Source: Elephas maximus indicus (taxonomy: Eukaryota > Chordata > Mammalia > Proboscidea > Elephantidae). From it: 64,000 bases of DNA. Under the pieces are notes generated by a model. The model was not told where the DNA came from, made no database searches, and saw nothing but the letters and a program-made list of their open reading frames with translations. Positions 35,561-46,867 of the stretch are shown in pieces. The DNA lies in contig NC_064819.1 in NCBI RefSeq assembly GCF_024166365.1, positions 164,242,793 through 164,306,792 of the forward strand, read 5' to 3'. The position numbers and the translations under genes were made by a program. Numbering within the stretch: the stretch's first letter is position 1; the number at the start of each line of letters is the position of its first letter.

Positions 35561-36578
35561 AAACACCTCGACACTAGTCCACACCACCCAACTTTGTGAC
35601 TATTCCTTCACATTACCTCTCAATGTAGCCGGTGTCATGCCCGACCTGTTGTCATTTGTATAGTGGGCAGAAGGCCAGGCCCCTAAGTGTTCTAGACAAA
35701 AATCGCCCTCAAATTTTATATTGTAGCAACGTGGTCCCTCTTCCAGGAAAACTATGCTCTCCTTAAGGGACACTCCCGCTTCGGGGAAGGGGGTTGGGTT
35801 CGCGGCGCAGCTTTCAGACTACGGAGGGGCTCCAGGCTCAAATACAATCAACTCTGGCCGGTTGGTCGGTGCGCCCGTAGTGGGACTCCAAGCAGCCCAG
35901 GGTCTGGCCAAAACCTTTTCGGAAAACTCACGGCCTTGGTTTTACTGATAGCCGCCGAGGACTCCGCCTCAGAAAGACAGGTGGCCGGTCAAGGTCGGTA
36001 GTAATGGCAAAGACCTTAGCTGACCCCGCAGCGGTCCCACTCTTTGTAAACCTCAAAGCACCGCGCCCCCTCCTGGGGACGTTGTACTTCGCCCACGAGT
36101 CCCGAATTTTCGTTCTTTGGCTGAGACCTTTTGGGAAAGGTGGCGGTAAATTTAGTTCTTAGTTTCTGCCCTGCTACTTTTTTCCCTCAACTACAAGATG
36201 GCCTCCTAAAATAGGCTTATACAATGCAATTCCTCGAAAAGAATACTTTGATTCACAGTGTTTTGAATATGAACGACATTCATGTGTCAAAAGTATCCAT
36301 TTCCAAGCTAGAAGATACAAGGAAAATAAAAATGTTCCAGTAATACTGTATCTATCGAAGAAATCTTAGAAAAGTGCCTTTCCAGGAAGTAGCATGAAAC
36401 TTTTTTGTGACTGAAGAGTGCACTAAGTGTCTAAATTATTTCATTGTAAATTGTTTTAGCAAAAATGCTGTGTAAAAGAATATAGCAAATTACAGTAGAA
36501 ACAAAATAATAAGACTGCGAATAGATGGATAAAGGAGATAGGTATACAAAGATGTGGGAATATAGACGCCCTGTGCAT
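35561..36578. other. GC-rich to AT-rich flank of the PNISR promoter
   Basis: Sequence upstream of PNISR on the USP45 side. GC-rich to about 36180, then AT-rich. Short plus-strand frames here have no recognised product. Confidence 0.4.
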
Positions 36579-36743
36579 GGAGCCCTGGTGGCGCAGTGAT
36601 TAAGAGCTCAGCCGGCTAACCAAAACGTTCGATTCGAATCCACCAGCTGCTTCTTAGGAACACTATGGGGCAGCTCTTCTCTGCCGTATAGGGTCGCTAT
36701 GAGTCGGAATCAACTCCATGGCAACGAGTTTGGTTTTGGTTTT
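36579..36743 (+). mobile_element. AfroSINE with tRNA-like promoter boxes
   Basis: Sense copy with A-box region GGCGCAGTGATTAAGAGC and B-box region CGTTCGATTCGAATCC largely kept. TGCATG occurs on both sides. Confidence 0.92.
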
Positions 36744-36790
36744 ATGCATGAAATTCAGTCTTTCTTAATAATGACACTTCAAACCCAGAT

Positions 36791-36947
36791 CAAAAAAACT
36801 CCATGTTTCCAGTTGATCCTATTCTTAGTGACCTTATAGGACAGACTTGAACTTGCCCCATAAGATTTCCAAGGAACTGGTGGATTCGAACTGCTGACCT
36901 TTTTGGTTAGCAGCGTAGCTCTTAACTATTGCGCCACCAGGGCTCCA
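36791..36947 (-). mobile_element. AfroSINE, inverted relative to its neighbour
   Basis: Minus-strand copy 48 bp from the sense copy, forming an inverted pair upstream of PNISR. Confidence 0.9.
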
Positions 36948-37459
36948 GCTAAAGATACACTGAGGCTCAAATCCAAGAGAAATTAAAACTTCTCTTGGAA
37001 TCCTTCAGTAATTACACCTGCCAACACCATGCTGAAAATATTACTGCAAGTGAAGGCACAGCTCTGTTCCTTTGGCCCTTTCCCTAATTTCCACTTTAGC
37101 ACTATTAGACTTCAAGTAAGACTACTCGAAGTCTAATACAAATTTAAAATCACCCCATGGAACAAAAACTAGGACACATAGCAACATGTCAACAGAGGTC
37201 ATCTCTGATTTTGCTCTGATTTTCTTTATCTTCCAAGTTTTCTGTGTAAGTCCTGATTTTCAACTTTATTTCTCTGAGAAACAGTCAGAGAAGCATTCAA
37301 TCTTCTTTGTGAAACCTGATAGCCCTAGTGAAACTTTCATATGCTCCCACTATGTGTCATCATCTTGTAATTGTTTCCTTTGTTCCCTAGTAAAGTGAAT
37401 GCAATTTTTGGGTTGGGATTTTTCCCCCCCTCTGCCCTCTAAGTGCCTAGCATAGTGCA
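36948..37459. other. intergenic, nothing recognised
   Basis: Unique AT-rich sequence between the SINE pair and the L1 block. Confidence 0.4.
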
Positions 37460-40064
37460 GAACTAGTTTCTCTTTAAACACTTTGTACACATATTGTTTT
37501 ACAACAGTGGTTAACAACCCCATGACATGTCAGCACTCTCCCTTCTCAACCTTGAATTCCCTATTACCAGCTTTCCTGTCCCCTTCTGCCTTCTAGTCTT
37601 GCCCCAGGGCTGGTGTGAACCTTTAGTCCCGTTTTGTTTTATGGGCCTTTCCAATCTTTGGCTGAAGGGTGAACCTCAGGAGTGACTTCATTACTGAGCT
37701 GAAAGGGTGTCTGGGGACCATACTCTCAGGGTTTCTCCAGTCTCTGTCAGGCCAGCAAGTCTGGTCTTTCTTTTTGAGTTAGAATTTTGTTCTACATTTT
37801 TCTCCAGCTCTGTCTGGGACCGTCTATTGTGATCCCTGTCGGAGCAGTCAGTGGCGGTAGCCAGGCACCATCTACTTGTATTGGACTGTCTGGTGAAGGC
37901 CGCGGTAGATGAGGTCCATTAGTCCATTGGACTAATCTTTCCCTTTTATCTTTAGTTTTCTTCATTCTTCCTTATTCCCGAAGGGTGAGACCAGTGGAGT
38001 ATCCTAGATGGCCACTCACAGGCTTTTAAGACCCCAGACACTACTCACCAAAGTAGAATGTAGAATATTTTCTTTGTAAACTATGTTATGCCAATTGAAC
38101 TAGATGTTCCCCAAGACCATGGTCCCCATAGCCCTCAGCCCAGCAATTCGGTTTCTCAGGGAGTTTGAATGTGTCTATGGAGCTTCCATGGCCCGCCTTG
38201 TACAAGTTGTGCTGCCTTCCCCAGTATTTTGTACTGTCTTACCCTTTGCCAAAGTTACCACTTATCTATTCTCTACTTAGTGTTTTTCCATCCCCACCCC
38301 TCCCCTCCCTCATAACTATCAAATATTGTTTCTTCTTGTATGTGAACCTTTTCATGAGTTTTTATAGTAGTGGTCTCATATAATATTTGTTATTTTGTGA
38401 TGGACTTATTTCACTCAGCATAATGTCCTTCAGATAAATCCGTGTTATGAGATGCTTCACAGATTCATCATTGTTCTTTATCGTTGTGTAATACTCCATT
38501 GTGTGTAGGTTTATCCATTCATTTGTTGATGGGCATCTAGGCTGTTTACATCTTTTTGCTATTCTGAACAATGCTGCAGTGAACATGGGCATACATATAT
38601 CTATTCGTGTGGTGACTCTTATTTCTCTAGCATATATTCCTAGGAGTGGGATTGCTGGATCACAAGGTATTTCTATTTCTAGCTTTCTAAGGAAGTGCCA
38701 TATCATTTTCCAAAGTGGTTGTATCATTTTGCATCAGCAGTGCATTAGAGTTCCCATCTCCCGCAGCCTCTCCGACATGTTATTTTCTTTTACTGATTCA
38801 TGCCAGTAATGTCAGGGTGAGTTGGTATCTCATTGTGGTTTTGATATGCATTTCCCTGAAGGCTAGAGATCATAAGCATATCCTCATGTGTCTGTTGGCC
38901 ACTTGAATGCCTTTTTTGGTGAAGTGTCTGTTCACTTCCTTTGCCCATCTTTTAATTGGATTATTTACCTTTTTGTTGTACAGGTGTTGGATTTTCTTGC
39001 AGATTTTAAAGACTGGACCTTTTTCTGATTTGTAATAGCCAGATTTTTTTTCCCAGTCTGTAGGTTCTCTTTTTACTCTTTTGGTGAAGTCTTTTGATGG
39101 GCATAAGTGTTTAATTTTTAGAAGATCCCAGTTATCTAGCTTATATTCTGGAGTTTGCATGTTTTTCGTTGTGGTTTGTATCCTGTAATGCCATGTATTA
39201 GGGCCTCTAGCGTTAATCCTATTTTTTCTTCTATGAACTTCATAGTTTTTGGCTTTATATTTAGGTCTTTGATCCATTTTGAATTAGTTTTTGTGTACAC
39301 TGTGAGGTATGGGTCCTGTTTCATTTTTTTGCAGATGGACATCCAGTTTTGCCAGCAACGTTTGTTAAAAAGACTGTCTTTTCCCCATTTGACGGACTTT
39401 GAACCCTTGTCAAAGATCAGGTGACCATCGGTGGATGGATTTACATCTGGATTCTCAATTCAGTTCCATTGGTCAATGTATCTATCATTATACCAGTACC
39501 AGGCTGTTCTGACTACCTTAGCTGTATAGTGGGTTCTGAGGTCAGGTAGCGCATAGTCCTCCTACTTTATTCTTTTTCAGTAGTGGTTTACTTATCTGGG
39601 GCTTCTTCCCTTTGCATATAAAGTGAATGATTAGTTTTTTTATGTCATTAAAGAATGTTGTGCTATTTGCATCGGAATTGCACTGTATTTGTAAATTGTT
39701 TTGGGTAGAATTGTCATTTTCACAATGTTGAGTCTACCTATCCGTAAGGATGGTATGTTTTTCCATTTATGTAGGTCTCTTTTGGTTCCTTGCAGTAGTG
39801 TTTGGTAGTTTTCTTTTTATAGGTGTTTAACTTCCCTGGTTAGATTTATTCTTAAGTATTTAAATTTTTTTAGGGGCTATTATAAATGGTATTGTTTTCC
39901 TGATTTCCTTTTTATTGTTCTCTTTATTGTTGTATAGGAATCCAACTGATTTTTGTATGTTTATCTTGTATCCTGAGACTGCTGAATGTATTAGCTCCAG
40001 TAGTTGTCTCATGGAGTCTTTTGGGTTTTCTGTGTATAGTATCATATCATCTGCAAATAGGGCC
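37460..40064 (-). mobile_element. L1, minus strand, ORF2 3' half plus 3' UTR
   Basis: 3' UTR (37460-38350), then ORF2 read on the minus strand: MQPLW-like block through [20 protein letters not shown] and the reverse-transcriptase stretch near 39860-40045 ([13 protein letters not shown]). Interrupted by frameshifts. It stops at 40064 and resumes at 41024. Confidence 0.9.
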
Positions 40065-41023
40065 TTTTTTTTTTTTCAACTAACAACAATTTATTATTAT
40101 TATTGATATTGTCAAAATGATGACAGCACTGTCCAGTGGTCAGAATGACCCAACTCGAGTACATGCAGCTTCTGTGGAGTCTCAAACATGTTGTGCGGGA
40201 TACATGTTTCCCTCTCAAGCTAATTCAAAGGCCTTTTCCTGCAGCTGTCAGTCATCAACAAGTTTCCTCTCCTTTCCTTTTTTTCTTTCAATTTTTATTG
40301 TGCTTTAAGTGAAAGTTTACAAACCAAGTCAGTCTCTCATACAAAAATTTATATACACCTTGCTATATACTCCTAGTTGCTCTCCCTCTAATGAGACAGC
40401 ACACTCCTTCCCTCCACTCTCTATTTTCGTGTCCATTCAGCCAGCTTCTCACTCCCTCTGCCCTCTCATCTCTTCCCAGACAGGAGCTGCCCACATAGTC
40501 TCGTGTCTACTTGATCCAAGAATCTCACTCTTCACCAGTATCATTTTCTGTCCCGTAGTCCAGTCCAATCCCTGTCCGAAGAGTTGGCTTTGGGAATGGT
40601 TCCTGTCTTGGGCTAACAGAAGGTCTGAGGACCATGACCTCTGGGGTCCTTCTAGTCTCAGTGGGACCATTAAGTCTGGTCTTTTTACAAGAATTTGAGG
40701 CCTGCATCCCGCTGCTGTCCTGCTCCCTCAGGGGTTCTCTGTTCAGTTCCCTGTAAGGGCACTCATCGGTTGTCGCTGGGCACCATCTAGTTTCTTCTGG
40801 TCTCAGGCTGATGCAGGCTCTGGTTTATGTGGCCGTTTCTGTCTCTTGGGCTCATAATTACCTTGTGACTTTGGTGTTCTTCATTCTCCTTTGCTCCAGG
40901 TGGGTTGAGACCAATTAATGCATCTTAGATGGCCACCTGCTAGAGTTTAAGACCCCAGATGCCACTCTCCAAAGTGGGGTACAGAATGTTAACAGATTTT
41001 ATTATGCCAATTGACTTAGAGGT
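40065..41023 (-). mobile_element. L1 3' end with candidate 3' transduction
   Basis: A second minus-strand L1, 3' UTR only (40289-41023), continues past its own end into about 210 bp of non-L1 sequence (40077-40288), then an AATAAA signal and a run of A (T at 40065-40076). CAAATAGGGCC at 40054-40064 and CAGATAGGGAC at 41024-41034 flank the whole block, and the host L1 continues on both sides. This is the pattern of an L1 transcript that read through to a downstream poly(A) signal. The alternative is a separate processed mRNA fragment; no protein was recognised in it. Confidence 0.7.
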
Positions 41024-41100
41024 CAGATAGGGACTGTTTAAGTTTTTCACTACCAATTTGGATGCCTTTTATTTATTTTGCCTTATTGCTCACAACTCTT
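41024..41100 (-). mobile_element. continuation of the host L1
   Basis: Resumes L1 ORF2 antisense sequence (TTGGATGCCTTTTATTTATT) exactly where the copy at 37460-40064 stopped. Confidence 0.8.
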
Positions 41101-41183
41101 TTAATTCTTAAGTGGTATGGTTAGTTAAGCATCCACAAAGTAGTAGGAATATCTGGCATAATAAAGTGTGAAGAGGATAGTAC

Positions 41184-41380
41184 TAGTGTCAGTTGCCATT
41201 GAGTTGATTCTAATGGCAACCCCATGTATGTCAGAGTAGAACTGTGCTCGATAGGGTTTTCAATGGCTGATGTTTTGGAAGTAGATCACCAGGCCTTTCT
41301 ACCGATGTGCCTCTGGGGAGACTCCAACCCCCAGCCTTTAGGTTAGCAACAGGGCATGTTAACAATTTACACTATCCAGG
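41184..41380 (-). mobile_element. AfroSINE, older subtype
   Basis: Minus-strand diverged copy with the segments GTTTTGGAAGTAGATCACCA and TGTGCCTCTGGGG. Confidence 0.82.
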
Positions 41381-41526
41381 AACTTTCATGAGAAGGATAC
41401 AAAATAATTACTTCAGTTACTTAACAATAATTGACACATATTGAGTTTTTAAGCCAGAATGGAGAAAGAGAAACCTATGTTCACCAACAGGCATATTCTT
41501 ACCTAAAATCTTTTATAATTCAGCAC

Positions 41527-42690
41527 ACTTTTTTTTTTATTGTGCTTTAGATGAAGGTTTACAGAGCAAATTACTCATTAAGCAATTAATACACATAACA
41601 TTTTGTGACACTGGTTGCCAACCCTGCGACGTGTCAACACTCTCCCCTTCTTGACCTTGGATTCCCCATTTCCATTTGTCCAGCTTTCCTGTCCCCTCCT
41701 GCCTTCTCTTTCTTGCCTCTGGGCTGCTGTGCTCACTTAGTATTGCATACATGGTTCAGCTATGTGTGTTACTGTTTGTTTTAAGAACCTCTTTAATCTT
41801 TGGCTGAAGGGTGAACCTCAGGAGTGCCTTCAGTACTGAGTTAAAAGGGTGTCTGGGGGCCATACTCTCGGGGTTTCTCCAGTCTCTGTCAGACTAGTAA
41901 GACTGGTCTTTTTTTGTGAGTTTGGATTTTGTTCTACATTTTTCTCCAGCTCTCACTGAGACCCTCTATTGTAATCCCTCTCAGTCGGTGGTGGTAGCTG
42001 GGCACCATCTAGTTGTACTGGACTCAGTCTGGTGAAGGCTGGGGCAGTTGTGGCCCGTAAGTCATTTGGACTAATCTTTCCCTTGTGTCTTTGGTTTTCT
42101 TCATTCTCCCTTACTCCAGATGGGTTCGGACCAGGGGAGTACCTTAGATGGCCGCTCACAAGCTTTTAAGACCCCAGATACTACTCATCCAAGTAGAATG
42201 TAGAACATTTTCTTTATAAACTATGTTATGCCAGTTGAGCTAGATGTTCCTGAGACCATGATCCCCAAAGCCCTCAGCCCATTAATTCGGTCCCTCAGGG
42301 AGTCTGGATGTATCTCTGAAGCTTCTATGACTTTGCCTTGGTCAAGCTGTGCTGACTTCCCCAGTATTGTGTACTGTCTTACCCTTCACCAGAGTTACAA
42401 CTTATCTATTATCTAGCTAGTGTTTTTCCCTCCCCCCCACCCCGTTGTAACAATCAAAGGTTGTTTCTTTCTATGAGAAATCTTTTTGTGAGTTTTTATA
42501 ATAGTGTTCTCATACAGTATTTGTCCATTTGTGATTTACTTATTTCACTCAGCATAATGCCCTCCAGATTCAACCACGTTGTGAGATGTCTTGCAGATGC
42601 ATCATTATTTCTTATCGTTGCGTAGTATTCCATTGTATATACATACTGTAGTTTGTTTATCCATTCATCTGTTGACGGGCACTTAGGCTG
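41527..42690 (-). mobile_element. L1, minus strand, 3' UTR and last of ORF2
   Basis: 5'-truncated L1 with T run at its left end (41530-41539) and the common 3' UTR; the right end holds the last ORF2 codons in antisense (ACTTATTTCACTCAGCATAA). Lies just downstream of the USP45 3' region. Confidence 0.88.
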
Positions 42691-42988
42691 TTAAATAACT
42701 TAAACATTTTGAGAAACATCTGAAAGGATGAAGGCTCATTGCTTTGGTAGATACTGAAATCTGGGTGAAAGTGGCCCATAATGAGGTATTTGTTCTGAAA
42801 TAATTAACATCTAAAATATGAAGGATATTTTGAATAGTGTTGGTAGATAAAATATTATGTCAATAATATGTACTGCAAAAATTCCAGGACCAATCATGAA
42901 ATATAAGGTAAATAACAACTTAATATTTATTATGCATGTTTATACAGTAACAACACAATAATGCTTTATAAGCTACATAGCATTTTCT

Positions 42989-43080
42989 AAAAACACTGCA
43001 AAAAATGTAAAGATGAAACAGTAGGTATGACATTAAAAACACTGCAAAAAATGTAAAGATGAAACAGTAGGTATGACATT
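42989..43080. repeat. perfect 46-bp tandem duplication
   Basis: Two identical 46-bp units, 42989-43034 and 43035-43080, each starting AAAAACACTGC and ending GGTATGACATT, with no mismatch and no spacer. Confidence 0.97.
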
Positions 43081-45152
43081 ATAACCATATTATTCAAAAT
43101 TTAAAACAGTTACCTAGCTTTTAAACAATTTTGCATTGATGATTTTTCATGAACAAAAATAATTTCAAATATGTAAATAGTCTTTCTTAATAATGCACCA
43201 GATACTATCTAAAGGGTCAATTTTATTGCATATAAGATATATTTGATTTGGGTTTATTTGATTCAATATCATGCAGAAAAGTTTATACACTTAAGTAGAC
43301 AGGGTATTGTTTTGTACTATAAAATTAGATGAAGGTTGACATATTTCACAGCTTAATCTTCAGGAAATTTTATTCAGCTAATGTATAAAACCACTGATTA
43401 AAATCATCACACATATGAACTAAAAGCTATTAAATATATTACAGTAAAACAGCTCTGTTGGCACATTTCAAAGAAAAGAACAGGTATTAACTACTCTTTC
43501 CATTAATACCAACTACCACTCTCCTTGGCCATCTAAAAAGATGGTCTTCATCTCAGTTTTTAAAGCATTAAATGGCACAGTCTTAAATACAGACATACAT
43601 TTAGTTGTGTCACTCACATAATTGGCACAATTAAAACTTTATCATTTTAAATATGGGAAAACTAGGGGGGAATTGGAGTTAGACATACCCTGTAAACCAG
43701 TGTCTAAGTAAAGCTAATGACACATGTCTGTTTTACTTCTTAAAATCATTCAGCCAAACACTACGGTAGTTATGTCGAGGATCTGTAAACATTCTCATTT
43801 ATTTGTATTGTTTCCTGAGGTCATGGGAAAATGACTGTTATTACAGTAGTCTTATCATTTAATATCTCTGCAAATGTGCTCTGGAAATACTAAAACATAC
43901 AACATTTTTACATGCAGATCCATGTGTAACTTAACACACTTTTCCTATTACAAAAGCTATCTTTACAAAATTCTTAGGTATCAAAATCGTTTATTCCATT
44001 TCTAGAAGACCAGGGAAAAGCATTCATAAACTCTAAAAAAGCCATTGAAAAAAAAATTCAGAATTAGCTCATTTAACACTAAAGAAATGAAAATAAAATA
44101 TCTGCATGTTACTTCTTGAACAATGTCTAAAACATATATAGGTCTTTACATTTTAAAAAATGTTAAAATAGTGTCAGCACAGTGCCTGACAAATAGCAGG
44201 TGTTCAGTAAGTATATACTGAAAAAATAAATGTCCAGTTAAGCATAAAAACTACTGTAATACTTGAGTAGTAAGGTAATGTTATAAACCTACAATATTTC
44301 AATTGCTCAATTAAAAACTAGACAGTTGGTATTTACAGCAAAGCTTAAAAGATCTCCTACTTGATAAGTATGTATCTCTGGTGCATTTCTCAGCATTCTA
44401 CCAATGAAAAGAGGAACTATGCACTTTGCTTGATTGTTGTTCTTGAAGAGATACCTATCACTCAACCATCTCTGACTTCAACTGTGTAAGAAATAAGCCA
44501 AGAGGCAACAGAAAAGAATGCTTTTATTTTCTTTCCCTCTTTTTTAAGAAACATGAAGCAGGTAACCATCCAAAAAAGTATATGCCTCATAATAGTAACT
44601 TCTATAGGAGAAAAATCAGGAGACCTAATATTTACATTCTGGGGGATAAAATAGAATGGCAATTGCCATTACCAAGATGGCTGACTTGAATAAGGAGATT
44701 TAACGAAATCTTTTTTTAATTCACTGGTACTGAATCTGCAATATTGACAATTACAATTAAACACAAAATACATGAACTACCTTTTACAGGGCACAACCTG
44801 ACTATGCATAACATTAACTGACAAAGATATATTTCTCCATCATTTCACTGTTAAAAATCAAGAAAAACACCACTATTAAAATTTCAAGAACTTAAAAATA
44901 GAATTTGTGCAACGTGCATCTTAAAGCTCTGCATTTTCTATACTATTACCATCTTTAACATTAATCACCATTCACACATATGTCTAAAGGCAACCCTGGT
45001 TATCTATAGTTACTATTCTTACATTTCCAAGAGGAAAATAAGCTGAGATTAGGCATTTACCCAGCACTTGCCTGTAGTATCATTTGTTGGTGTTAATGAT
45101 TAGGATGCTTAAACCATGCAATTATGCATTTTGATTCAATAATGCGACACTG

Positions 45153-45306
45153 GAAACCCTGGTGGCATAGTTGTTAAGTGCTACGGCTGCTAACCAAAAG
45201 GTCGGCAGTTCAAATCCACCAGGCACTCCTTGGAAACCTCATGGGGCAGTTCTACTCTGTCCTATAGGGTCGCTATGAGTTGGAACTGACTCAACGGCAA
45301 TGGGTT
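45153..45306 (+). mobile_element. AfroSINE
   Basis: Sense copy flanked by TAATGCGACACTG (45140-45152) and TAATGTGACGCTG (45307-45319). Confidence 0.92.
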
Positions 45307-46736
45307 TAATGTGACGCTGAAGTAGCCTTTTTTTTTTTTTTTAATTTAAGCCTAATTAATTCTAACACCTTTCTTCCTAAAATTTGACAGCCCAGTCATT
45401 TGTATTCTAGGAGGAAACTATAGTATTTTGATTACTATTTAATATTTAATAAGAAAATCAGAAATACTAACATTGTGCCCATTTAAATAAAAGCTACATA
45501 CACTTAAACTTTCTAATGATGCTTTTTGAGGACAAAAAGTGATCTCAAAATCATGTTTGATATTTACCGAAATACAGAACTAGAAAATGTATAATACTTC
45601 CCTTTTAAAGTACAATAAGAATACAATTCTCTTATCATTTACAAATATAATTTGGTGATTATATTTCAAAGGTACTATATGATCCCATATGGATAAGCAA
45701 CTTCTATTTATCAATTCTGCATGTTACAATTATCTATAATTATACTTTGACTTGGCTCACCACTTGCAAATTACTGTTAACTCTACTATGAATAGGCTAA
45801 TTGCAAGTGAGATGTTGATAAAATATTTCAATATTTTTCTGATTCTCAATAAGCAAAATGCTTAGGTATCAATAAGCAATAAGCTAATCCATATATTGAT
45901 TGTAAACCTGTAATACTGAAATTACAGTGGTGCTTTTTTATATGGCTGAATAGTACAACGTATGACAGATAACCATGTCACATCAGGCATTACTTCATGA
46001 CTTACGTGTTATGGCAATGCTTCCCAAAGAACAGTACATATACCCCTGGATATCCCTGAGATGATTTTAAGTGATATATGAATGAACAATTTTTCTTTAG
46101 TAGTTATGCATTTATTTTAATGTTCATTAGAAAAAATACAACCAACACATCAAATATGGAATATTATTGCTCAAAACAAGGAAGGCTATGGTTAAAAAAA
46201 AAAGTGAGGCTAAAAAAATGAGGTTAAAAAAATACATAAATGTTTCATTATATATATTTTTACCACAAAAAATAAGAAAACAATAGCAAAGACTATATAT
46301 ACACACACATCTATATATAAATACAATTAACATAATTATATGTATAATACACACACAGCTGTGAAATCAGGAAGGTGGTATATGACTTATATTTCGGAAA
46401 CACTGCTTTAAGGGATGATTTGATTTGGCCAGTATCATTTATAAATCCTTATAACAATGAGCCGTAAGGGGGTTTCCTGTAAACTCTGATTTTATTCCAG
46501 GACACATATTTTGGAAAAAGCATGTTTTTATATTTAATAATATAAAACTGAAAGTACTGAATAAATTTAACTTACTTCAAAAGGGTTCACCAAAATGGTG
46601 AAAAGGTTTGGGAACATTTGGGAGACATGCTATTCCTACAGAAGAGAGACAACTACAAAGGCACATCACATATTATAGTTATCACTGCAGCATTTAAATA
46701 AAAGTGATCTAAATAACCATTATCATTAATTATGAA

Positions 46737-46867
46737 TTATAATATTCTTTCATAAAAAAGAAGGTAAGCTTGTGCACTAAGTGCTCTTGATTCTGGAACC
46801 ACCTGCACATAAGTGTCACTAACATGGACCCACTGACCTGTCGATTCACTCTCAGATTCTTTCAAAC
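46737..46867 (-). CDS. USP45: USP45 last coding exon
   Basis: 131 nt encoding [40 protein letters not shown] and IL, then TAA at 46737-46739. SDTYVQVV carries the third triad position. Acceptor GTTAG before 46867. Confidence 0.95.

Larger units (their letters stand above)
42691..46736 (-). other. USP45: USP45 3' UTR and downstream flank
   Basis: Four kilobases of AT-rich sequence with no coding, one AfroSINE (45153-45306), a short MIR-like tail near 44168-44225, TA/CA simple repeat near 46296-46320 and a perfect 46-bp duplication (42989-43080). Minus-strand AATAAA signals occur, for example at 46491-46496 (about 240 nt past the stop) and near 42928. I cannot say where the transcript ends. 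Confidence 0.4.

Noticed and set aside
35247-35663. Plus-strand frame of 138 codons over the CpG island
   Set aside because: No recognisable protein; it crosses the promoter and first exon of PNISR and is explained by high GC content.
36579-36650. tRNA gene
   Set aside because: The tRNA-like part is the head of an AfroSINE; it continues into the SINE body and cannot fold into a full cloverleaf.
39860-40045. Possible small gene on the minus strand
   Set aside because: Translation matches L1 reverse transcriptase; part of the host L1.
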